In this document: positions 1 through 5,478 of the stretch, in pieces | How the letters are laid out: every line of letters begins with the position of its first letter | Position numbering within the stretch: position 1 is the stretch's first letter | DNA from: CAYONQ01 sp964405375 | GTDB lineage: Bacteria; Planctomycetota; Phycisphaerae; Sedimentisphaerales; Anaerobacaceae | Direction of reading: 5' to 3' | DNA length: 9,827 bases | Assembly: GCA_964405375.1 (NCBI GenBank) | Contig: CAYONQ010000088.1 | Coordinates: 1 to 9,827 of the forward strand | Program-made: the position numbers and the translations under genes | The notes under the pieces: model-generated | What the model was told of the DNA's origin: nothing | The model's input: only the letters and a program-made list of their open reading frames with translations | Databases searched by the model: none

Positions 1-106
1 CCTGTTCCAATTGGGTCGGGATAATGTGTGAAATTGCTGAAAAACTTGAATTTATGAAGACCAGGGCGGTCAAGGTCTGCACAAAAGCAGGAGTTGGAAG
101 AAGTAC

Positions 107-121
107 GGGGCGGGCCGCCCC
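107..121. repeat. GC-rich palindrome (possible hairpin)
   Basis: GGGGCGG at 107-113 pairs with CCGCCCC at 115-121 around a single central G, so a six-pair stem with a three-base loop is likely in RNA. No run of T follows on the minus strand, so an intrinsic terminator for the CBS gene is possible but not supported. Confidence 0.45.
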
Positions 122-129
122 CCGACAAC

Positions 130-159
130 GACCCCTGCCTAAAGCATGCAGGGGCAGGC
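130..159. repeat. 30-bp intergenic repeat, copy 1
   Basis: This unit begins GACCCCTGCC and ends GGGGCAGGC. It aligns without gaps to the unit at 251-280 with 23 of 30 identical bases. Internally, CCCCTGC (132-138) can pair with GCAGGGG (148-154), so each unit is a potential stem-loop. Several differences between the copies fall in the stem, suggesting an old, diverged repeat family. Confidence 0.5.
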
Positions 160-250
160 ATTCGAGGGCAGGCTCCGCGGAGAAAGTTGAAAGTTGAACA
201 GGAGAGCCAGATAACCCCAGGCGTGGATTGCCGCTTCCTGCTTTTGCTGG

Positions 251-280
251 GACCCCCGCTTACGGCATACGAGGGCAGGC
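251..280. repeat. 30-bp intergenic repeat, copy 2
   Basis: This unit starts GACCCCCGCT and ends GAGGGCAGGC, a gap-free diverged match to 130-159. It runs directly into the 27-bp dispersed repeat at 279-305, so together they resemble a composite of a CCCGC...GCGGG-type hairpin followed by a GGAATGACAAG tail. The same composite occurs at 986-1027. Confidence 0.5.
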
Positions 281-305
281 AGGTTTCGCAGGAATGACAA
301 GCATC
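279..305. repeat. Dispersed 27-bp repeat, copy A
   Basis: The sequence ending GGAATGACAAGCATC matches 1001-1027 at 24 of 27 bases in the same orientation. The two copies bracket the CBS-domain gene (342-764) about 720 bp apart. The type, a hairpin of CCCGC/GCGGG followed by GGGAATGACAAG, resembles intergenic elements I have seen in many bacterial genomes, but I cannot name a family. Confidence 0.6.
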
Positions 306-341
306 TCCGTAGGACACCTGACGGTGGAGCAATTCGATCTT

Positions 342-764
342 CTATCTTATGTTCTTCCTGGCCTGGTCAAGATTATTTTTTCCCCTTAGCTCCAGGATAT
401 GTCTCAGGCTGTCTCTTATGCTGATTATGCCAACCAGTTTTTGTTTTGATGTGATGGGGACTCTTCTAAAAATATTCCTCATCAAAAAATCGCAAATATC
501 GACCAAACTTTCTTCTTCATCGAAGCGAATTGCGGGTTGTGTCATAAAGTCACTCACTGTTTTATTTTCAGCGTCCTGCCTTTCACGGAACAATCTGAGC
601 AGGTCCTTTTCTGAAACAAGCCCCACCAGAATCATATCGTCATCGACCACGGGCATGCCGGATATACCATGCTCCACAGCAAGCTGCACGGCCTCATAAA
701 CAGGTGTGTCTTCTTTTACGCTGATTATATTTTCTTTGGTCATAATGTCTTTTGCTCTGAACAT
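342..764 (-). CDS. Two-CBS-domain protein
   Basis: This gene encodes a 140-residue cytoplasmic protein made almost entirely of a tandem CBS pair (a Bateman module): CBS1 at about residues 4-60 and CBS2 at about 68-127. The hallmarks are the opening AKDIMTKENIISV, the GISGMPVVDDD turn, LVGLVSEKDLLR, then VSDFMTQP and RRVPI...LVGIISIRD in the second copy. CBS pairs typically bind adenine nucleotides such as AMP, ATP or SAM and act as regulatory sensors. There is no attached enzyme or channel domain, so the partner is unknown. The ATG start is supported by AGGAG seven bases upstream on the minus strand. The gene is monocistronic in appearance and more AT-rich than the neighbouring EF-G gene. It is flanked by direct repeat copies at 279-305 and 1001-1027, which could reflect separate acquisition. 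The family call is firm; the function is not known. Confidence 0.9.
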   Translation of the reverse strand: MFRAKDIMTKENIISVKEDTPVYEAVQLAVEHGISGMPVVDDDMILVGLVSEKDLLRLFRERQDAENKTVSDFMTQPAIRFDEEESLVDICDFLMRNIFRRVPITSKQKLVGIISIRDSLRHILELRGKNNLDQARKNIR

Positions 765-1063
765 GATATGCTCCTATCTGAATTTTTTATACAGGCCAAA
801 AAAAAATTAAAAAACGACCTCCTGCAATCTTATATTATCGAAGGAAAACTATAAAAATTAACGGATATTTTGAATTTTTTTATTTTCGTGAATCGGGGTT
901 GGACCCCTCCCTTCGCTTTGGTTCAGGGTAAACTGCCGCGGTCAGGACAAGAATTGCGGGGCTAAATAATCCTGGATTTCTGCTACCCGCTTTCGCGGGC
1001 ACAGGTTTTGCGGGAATGACAAGCATCGAGCGTTCAACAAATACCTTTCGTCAGGGTTAGCTG
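765..1063. other. AT-rich leader and repeat region between CBS and ACT genes
   Basis: No gene is seen here. The part next to the CBS gene (765-890) is very AT-rich and probably holds its promoter. On the minus strand a TTCAAA (about 30 bases from the distal end) precedes TATAGT at 15 bp, and TAATAT lies closer in; neither is a strong match. An A-tract (798-814) gives T-runs on the minus strand. AGGAGGT, a perfect ribosome-binding-like word, lies at 817-823 on the minus strand with no usable start after it. The part next to the ACT gene (890-1030) holds GC-rich repeat DNA including a short GGGGT/ACCCC hairpin (895-907) and the dispersed repeat at 986-1027. Confidence 0.5.
986..1027. repeat. 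Dispersed hairpin repeat, copy B
   Basis: CCCGC (986-990) pairs with GCGGG (995-999) across TTTC, followed by ACAGGTTTTGCGGGAATGAC and AAGCATC. Positions 1001-1027 match 279-305 at 24 of 27 bases, same orientation. The element lies just beyond the 3' end of the ACT gene. Confidence 0.6.
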
Positions 1064-1486
1064 CTATGCGTTCCGGAGGATGTCGGCGGCTTTTGCGGCG
1101 TCTTCAGCAGTGTCCAGGCCAATGTAAAGGATGAACCTTGGTCCGATTGCCGCGGCTGAGAGTCCCCGGAGGTTTAGCCCCTCTGCGGCGAGCTTTTGTG
1201 TCAATTCGGCTGTAACGCCGGGCTTATTGTCTCCCTCGATGCGTACCGAATGGATGCTGTTGGTGAGGTTGAATCCCAGGGTTGCGGCGGCGGAGACTTC
1301 CCTGTCGCCGCGGAGCGGGGTTACGAAGACCACACCCGTGCCGGGCTTTTCCGGCGCCCTTCTGGCGATGATGAAGTCAAGGTCTGCACCGGCCTCGCTT
1401 AGGCCTGCGAGTACCCGGGCCAAGCGGCCGGGTTTGTCTTTAACGCTTGCGGCCCATACATCTACACTATCGACAATCAGGTCCAT
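1064..1486 (-). CDS. Tandem ACT-domain protein
   Basis: This gene encodes a 140-residue protein made of two ACT domains without an attached enzyme. The first covers about residues 8-70, with the typical SVKDKPGRLARVLAGLSEAGADLDFI start of strand-helix. The second covers about 78-138, with SVRIEGDNKPGVTAELTQKL and GLNLRGLSA. ACT domains usually bind amino acids at the Gly-containing turn between the first strand and helix (KPGRL and KPGVT here), and often regulate amino-acid metabolism. A stand-alone pair such as this is likely a small-molecule sensor or regulatory subunit; no partner is evident nearby. The ATG start is supported by GAGGAG nine bases upstream on the minus strand. It lies 81 bp after the thioredoxin-fold gene on the same strand and may be read through from it. 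The domain call is secure; ligand and target are unknown. Confidence 0.88.
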   Translation of the reverse strand: MDLIVDSVDVWAASVKDKPGRLARVLAGLSEAGADLDFIIARRAPEKPGTGVVFVTPLRGDREVSAAATLGFNLTNSIHSVRIEGDNKPGVTAELTQKLAAEGLNLRGLSAAAIGPRFILYIGLDTAEDAAKAADILRNA

Positions 1487-1516
1487 AATAGTATTCTCCT
1501 CTTGGGGTTAACGTTA

Positions 1517-1544
1517 GTTCATAGTTCGTAGTTCATTGTTCGTT
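1517..1544. repeat. Four-unit 7-bp tandem repeat GTTC(A/G)T(A/T)
   Basis: Four successive heptamers, GTTCATA, GTTCGTA, GTTCATT and GTTCGTT, fill the gap between the ACT and thioredoxin-fold genes. They fit the pattern GTTC-R-T-W exactly, followed by a T-run (1543-1548). It is non-coding and lies only about 24 bp beyond the stop of the thioredoxin-fold gene. Other heptamer-period repeats lie at 9198-9225 and 9705-9725, with a different base sequence but the same period. Confidence 0.75.
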
Positions 1545-1567
1545 TTTTGTGCCAACCTTCCTTTAAA

Positions 1568-3175
1568 CTACTTCTTAACGAGTTCATTGGCCAAAGCAAT
1601 AATATCACCGACGCCCCAGGCGTGTCCAGCCACATTTCCCTGTTTATCAACAACGAAGGCGTAAGGGATTCCGTCAACGCCGCAGCGGCTTGACATAGCG
1701 CCAAACCCTTTACCGTCCGGCGGACGGGGGGCATCAATGCAGACGGGGCAGTGAAGGTCATACTTCTTCATCAGCGCCGTGATGTCTTCGATTTCGCTGC
1801 CTGGTGTGTGGATTCCGATGACGGAAATTGCCGACTGTTTGCTTTTCTTATGCAGGTCGCTCATAGGCGGCATTTCTCCGCGGCACGGGCCGCACCACTC
1901 GGCCCAGAAAGCTAAAATCACAACCCTGCCTCGAAGCTGTTCCCACGTTAGCGGTTTGCTGTTGAGCCATTCGGCATTTTCAGGGAAAGGCGGCGCAGGT
2001 TTGCCAATCAAAACGTCCCTGGCTCGCTTATCCTCATCGCCACTGTCGGCCCGCTTGCGGGCTTTTTCTCGAATTTCCTGCCACTGTTCGTCCGTCCGGT
2101 CGGCTTTATAGGGATAGGTGACCAGGCCGCCGAAACGATGGTCCACCACATCGACACCATCCTTAAACTCTATCTGAAATAATTCATCAGGCAGCTTCTC
2201 GTTGACTCGCACCTCAAGCACTTCGAGGTCGTGACGGTGCTGTAAATAGCTTTCACCGTCAGCGTTATCTTCATAAAATTCGGAACCCTGAGTCATCGGG
2301 AACCAGCAGCCAGGTGTAATTTCCCGGTAATCCAATGTCCAGGATTCGTGCTGGGGCTCGCCACTTTGAGTTGAGAGAAGATTTCCATACAAAAGCCGGT
2401 CCTTTACGCCAACGTACCATTTGCGGGTTAGACCACCTAAGATATTTTTATTCTCCAGGACGTAACAATCGATACCGCGGTAGCCGGCACGGTCGGTTAT
2501 CACAAAGTCTTCCAGATGACCGCTGAAATCCTCCCAAAATTCCTTAGCAGGGAGAGGGGTCCACCAGAACGTATGTGCCTGCGACCTCGGCCACGGCATA
2601 CCTAATAAGAACGTTTTACCCATCTTTTCCGTCGTATTGAACAGGGCATAAGTTTCCTGCTGGTGAGTGAAATATTTGTAGTGTGCCATACCCTGCCTGC
2701 CGTCCCATATCGTCAGCCCGCGCTGGCCAAGCTCATCCCGCAGAAACCGCAGCCGTCGCTGGTCAAATGCATACTCGATGGTCCCTGTGGAGATTGGCTT
2801 TAGCTCTGGGAAGCGCTGCGGGGTCGGGTCTATGTCAGGAAACCTTCTTTTCAGCTCGGCTCGACGTGCAGCAATCGCTTCCGGCGGCCTTGTCCACTTG
2901 CTTTCAAGTCGAAGGAGCAAGCTGTCTATGCGGTGTATCCAGTTTTCACTTTCGCGAACCGCCCGGACCAGCTCAGCAGCACTTATGCCGGACTGCTCAT
3001 CTTTAGTGTTTTTCTCTGCGCTTCCAAGAGCCAGAGCCGCTGATTCTTTTTCATTAGCCCCCTTTACATTTGCAGGCCGGTTTTGCGCAATTGCGACTTC
3101 AGCGAGAACTAACGAAAACATAATCACCAGCCGAGACGCCATAGAAGAATTGAGATTAACCCTGGTTTTCGGCAT
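1568..3175 (-). CDS. Secreted TlpA-like thioredoxin-fold protein with long N-terminal domain
   Basis: This gene encodes a 535-residue protein with a likely Sec signal peptide: a basic start, hydrophobic LVIMFSLVLAEVAIA at about 16-30, and cleavage near AIA-Q. The C-terminal third (about 390-530) is a TlpA/ResA-like thioredoxin fold. It has the WCGPC redox motif at 427-431, a preceding VVILAFWAEW strand, and the cis-proline segment GIPYAFVVD near 502-510. Such domains reduce or rearrange disulfides outside the cytoplasm. Residues about 125-345 form a beta-rich domain of aromatic and charged strands, with features such as GYRGIDCYVLE, RKWYVGVKDRLLYG and PGCWFPM. These recall the LolA/LolB-like half-barrel, but this is an inference. 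Extra cysteines C476 and C479 (CPVC) and C498 lie inside the thioredoxin fold. The ATG is preceded by AAGGGG at about 8 bases. It lies 47 bp downstream of the EF-G gene. Confidence 0.85.
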   Translation of the reverse strand: MPKTRVNLNSSMASRLVIMFSLVLAEVAIAQNRPANVKGANEKESAALALGSAEKNTKDEQSGISAAELVRAVRESENWIHRIDSLLLRLESKWTRPPEAIAARRAELKRRFPDIDPTPQRFPELKPISTGTIEYAFDQRRLRFLRDELGQRGLTIWDGRQGMAHYKYFTHQQETYALFNTTEKMGKTFLLGMPWPRSQAHTFWWTPLPAKEFWEDFSGHLEDFVITDRAGYRGIDCYVLENKNILGGLTRKWYVGVKDRLLYGNLLSTQSGEPQHESWTLDYREITPGCWFPMTQGSEFYEDNADGESYLQHRHDLEVLEVRVNEKLPDELFQIEFKDGVDVVDHRFGGLVTYPYKADRTDEQWQEIREKARKRADSGDEDKRARDVLIGKPAPPFPENAEWLNSKPLTWEQLRGRVVILAFWAEWCGPCRGEMPPMSDLHKKSKQSAISVIGIHTPGSEIEDITALMKKYDLHCPVCIDAPRPPDGKGFGAMSSRCGVDGIPYAFVVDKQGNVAGHAWGVGDIIALANELVKK

Positions 3176-3222
3176 ACGTATACCCCTTCAAGCAGGAGCA
3201 CAAAATATATTGTCAAGCAATA

Positions 3223-5253
3223 CTATTCGCTTTCCTTTTTCTTGCTGTATTGAGCGACGACGGCCTGCTGGACGTTCGGGGGGACGACTTCGTAGTGTGA
3301 CAGCGTCATTGCGTAGCTGCCACGTCCGCCGGTAACGCTCTTTAGCTGGCTGTTATACTGCGTGACCTCTGCCAAGGGGACCTGTGCCTTTACGACGACC
3401 ATATTTCCTGGCAGGATGTCCTGGCCGAGGACCCTGCCTCGCTTCGAGGCCAAATCGCCGGTGATGTCACCCATATTCTCTGCGGGGATTGTAACCTCCA
3501 TATCTACGATGGGCTCAAGGAGTACGGGCTTTGCGTCTTTAACGCCGATAGCGAATGCCTCCCTTCCCGCTGCGCGGAATGCGATTTCCTTCGAGTCAAC
3601 TGGGTGGTGCTTGCCGTCGTAGATTGAGACTTTTACGTCCTGCATCGGAAAACCTGCGACGACACCGGCCTGCATTACCTCATTGACGCCCTTTCGCACA
3701 GCAGGCTCGTACTGGCCCGGGATTGAGGCGCCGAAGATGTCCCAGCTAAAATCGAGCGGCGGGTCTGAATTTCGTTCGGCAGGCTCTACTCGGAGGTAAA
3801 CTTCGCCGAATTGTCCTGCACCGCCGGTCTGCTTTTTGTGGCGGTAATGTCCTTCGGCCTTTGCGGTGATAGTCTCTCGGTATGGAATCTTCGGCTCTTT
3901 GGTATTTATCGAGAGTTTAAAGCGGTTTTCCAATTTTTCGAGCATAACCCGCAGATGCAAATCGCCGAGTCCGCTTGCGACGAGCTCGTTTGTCTGCTGG
4001 CCTCTTGTTATCTTCAGGCAGGGGTCTTCCTCGCACATTTTGTCGAGCGCGGTAGTGATTTTCTGCTCGTCTCCCCTTGTGGCCGGCTCAAGTGCAAGCG
4101 AGAACATCGGCTCGGGCACCGGGGGCGTTTCGAAGCTGCCGGCGACCTTACCATCGTGGACGATGTCTCCGATTTTGAGTTCTTCTGCCTTTGCGAGTGT
4201 TATAATGTCGCCGGCGATACCGGCGTCGATTTCATTGTTTTCTCCGCCCTGCGGTTTCAGGATATGGCCCGGCCGGACGCCCTTTCTTTCATCGTTTCGC
4301 AGGAGATTGGTGTCTGATGTGATTTTGCCGCTAAATATGCGGATTGCGGAGTACTTCATATTCGAGCGTGGGTCAAAGGCGATTCGGAATACCAGTCCTG
4401 CCAAGGGGCCTTTAGGGTCGGGTGACAATTCCGTTATTTTGTCGCCATCTTTGATTTTGGCGGGCTGGGCGTCGAGCGGGGACGGGGTGTATTTTACAAA
4501 GATGTTTAGAAGCTCGGTTACGCCGATTTCTCCGCGGGCATTTGTGAAGACTATGGGGATAAGCGTTCCGGTTTTCAGTGCCTTTACAAATACGGAGGAT
4601 ATTTTTTCGGTGGAGATTTCTTCGCCGGCAAGGTAGCTTTCCATAAGTGCATCGTCGGCCTCAATGACGCTCTCGATAAGCTCGGTATGTGCTTTGGCGA
4701 CGTCCATCAGGGGCGAATCGCCGGCGTCGTTTTCGATACAATCGATGACGGATGCGCTGTCCGAGGCGGGCAGATTGGCGCAGCGGCAGTGCGGGCCGAA
4801 GGTCTCCTGAACGGCTTTTACAAGGGCGGAAAGGTCGATGTTCTCGGCGTCGATTTTATTGACGACAATAAGGAGGGGCATATTAGCGTCTGCGGCGAGT
4901 TTGAAGAGCTTGCGGGTGTTTGTCTCTATTCCGGCTGCTGCGCTTATTACGATTAGTGCTGTGTCGGCGGCTGGTATGGCCTTTATGGCGGGTCCGACGA
5001 AGTCGGGATAGCCGGGCGTGTCGATGATGTTAATCAGCTTTCCGGCGTGCTCGACGTGAACTACGGCGGATTGTATCGAATGCTGATGGAGTTTTTCCTC
5101 GTCGTAGTAGTCGCAGACGCTGGTTTTTTCGTCGACGCTTCCGAGGCGGTTTGTTGCGCCGGTTTCGTGAAGCATCGCTTCGGCGAGTGAGGTTTTGCCT
5201 GCGCCGCCGTGGCCCAATAGAACAATGTTACGAATGTTGCCGGTATCAGCCAC
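3223..5253 (-). CDS. Elongation factor G-like GTPase (EF-G2 type)
   Basis: This gene encodes a 676-residue translational GTPase with all five EF-G domains. The G domain (about 7-265) has the P-loop GHGGAGKT (14-21), switch II DTPGY (78-82) and NKID (132-135). Domain II is at about 280-375, domain III 380-455, domain IV 456-573 (including QTGGAGQFGEV and DGKHHPVDSKEIAF) and domain V 576-664 (LLEPIVDMEVTIPAE). Canonical EF-G drives tRNA-mRNA translocation on the ribosome. Here the switch II histidine of DTPGH is Tyr82, and the switch I Thr of GITI appears as Ser (QHSI). Both are traits I associate with the EF-G2/EF-G-like branch rather than housekeeping FusA, so the exact role is uncertain. The start is GTG (5251-5253) with GGAG nine bases upstream. 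A good promoter (5320-5348) precedes it, divergent from the TPR/alpha-CTD gene. A separate canonical fusA is expected elsewhere. Confidence 0.92.
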   Translation of the reverse strand: MADTGNIRNIVLLGHGGAGKTSLAEAMLHETGATNRLGSVDEKTSVCDYYDEEKLHQHSIQSAVVHVEHAGKLINIIDTPGYPDFVGPAIKAIPAADTALIVISAAAGIETNTRKLFKLAADANMPLLIVVNKIDAENIDLSALVKAVQETFGPHCRCANLPASDSASVIDCIENDAGDSPLMDVAKAHTELIESVIEADDALMESYLAGEEISTEKISSVFVKALKTGTLIPIVFTNARGEIGVTELLNIFVKYTPSPLDAQPAKIKDGDKITELSPDPKGPLAGLVFRIAFDPRSNMKYSAIRIFSGKITSDTNLLRNDERKGVRPGHILKPQGGENNEIDAGIAGDIITLAKAEELKIGDIVHDGKVAGSFETPPVPEPMFSLALEPATRGDEQKITTALDKMCEEDPCLKITRGQQTNELVASGLGDLHLRVMLEKLENRFKLSINTKEPKIPYRETITAKAEGHYRHKKQTGGAGQFGEVYLRVEPAERNSDPPLDFSWDIFGASIPGQYEPAVRKGVNEVMQAGVVAGFPMQDVKVSIYDGKHHPVDSKEIAFRAAGREAFAIGVKDAKPVLLEPIVDMEVTIPAENMGDITGDLASKRGRVLGQDILPGNMVVVKAQVPLAEVTQYNSQLKSVTGGRGSYAMTLSHYEVVPPNVQQAVVAQYSKKKESE

Positions 5254-5265
5254 TTTTCAGTCTCC

Positions 5266-5276
5266 AAAAAGCTATT
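5266..5276. repeat. 11-mer AAAAAGCTATT, copy 1
   Basis: The exact 11-mer AAAAAGCTATT occurs here, in the transcribed leader of the EF-G gene next to its ribosome-binding GGAG, and again at 5381-5391 across the -35 of the rightward promoter. Two copies in the same orientation within a 225-bp regulatory region could be operator half-sites. Being AT-rich, chance cannot be excluded. Confidence 0.3.
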
Positions 5277-5319
5277 TCTAAATTGGCGTTCAGATACTCA
5301 TACGACCTTAAAGCTAACA

Positions 5320-5348
5320 ATAATATAGTAATAGCGTATAAAGGACAA
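5320..5348 (-). promoter_or_regulatory. Predicted sigma70-type promoter for the EF-G gene
   Basis: On the minus strand, TTGTCC (5348-5343) is followed after exactly 17 bp by TATTAT (5325-5320), a one-mismatch -10 and a four-of-six -35. Transcription would begin near 5313, giving a leader of about 60 bases before the GTG at 5253. The spacing and the position facing away from the TPR/alpha-CTD gene make this a credible start for the EF-G operon. Confidence 0.5.
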
Positions 5349-5380
5349 GGATTTTTTAGGTATAGCCGCCGGGGGGGTCA

Positions 5381-5391
5381 AAAAAGCTATT
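5381..5391. repeat. 11-mer AAAAAGCTATT, copy 2
   Basis: This is identical to 5266-5276. It overlaps the first two bases of the rightward -35 element (5390-5395), a position suited to transcriptional control. Just to its left is a G7 run (5371-5377). Confidence 0.3.
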
Positions 5392-5417
5392 GCAAATCTC
5401 CACCCACACTCTATAAT
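5390..5417 (+). promoter_or_regulatory. Predicted sigma70-type promoter for the TPR/alpha-CTD operon
   Basis: TTGCAA (5390-5395) is followed after 16 bp by a perfect TATAAT (5412-5417). Transcription should begin near 5424, about 55 bases before the ATG at 5479. It is back to back with the leftward promoter, whose -35 lies 41 bp away, so a bound factor between them could affect both genes. Confidence 0.6.
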
Positions 5418-5478
5418 ACCTCTTCGCCATAAGTTATACGTACCACGCGACAGGTAATACGAGAAAGGAAGTTAGCGT

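Larger units (their letters stand above)
1..341. other. Gene-free stretch with GC-rich repeats
   Basis: I see no convincing gene here. Short open frames exist on both strands, but they run through repeat DNA and have no recognisable protein character. The stretch contains a near-perfect GC-rich palindrome (107-121), two 30-bp related repeat units (130-159 and 251-280), a two-unit heptamer run AAAGTTG (183-196) and one copy of a 27-bp dispersed repeat (279-305). It lies downstream of the minus-strand CBS gene, so the hairpins could serve as its 3' end, but none is followed by a clear T-run on that strand. The left edge may hold the end of a neighbouring gene that cannot be recognised from about 100 bases. 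Confidence 0.6.

Noticed and set aside
1..161. Minus-strand frame from an ATG at 161 running off the left edge
   Set aside because: It starts inside a hairpin repeat, has no ribosome-binding site and has low-complexity Pro/Ser/Cys content; likely chance.
3..197. Open plus-strand frame from the left edge (reading CSNWVGIMCEIAEK...) ending at a TGA near 197
   Set aside because: Its second half runs through the GC-rich repeat units and is biased to Arg, Pro and Gly. The first 30 residues match no family I recognise, so it could at most be a gene fragment.
94..297. Plus-strand 67-codon frame across the leftmost spacer
   Set aside because: It is translated almost entirely from intergenic repeat units, with no recognisable protein features.
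895..907. GGGGT/ACCCC hairpin as a terminator for the ACT gene
   Set aside because: The stem is only five pairs and lies about 160 bases beyond the stop with no T-run in the right place on the minus strand.
1517..1544. CRISPR-like array
   Set aside because: Units are 7 bp with no spacers, so this is a simple tandem repeat.
3866..4636. Long plus-strand open frame opposite the EF-G gene
   Set aside because: It is antisense to a highly conserved coding region, has Ser-rich shadow composition and no ribosome-binding site.
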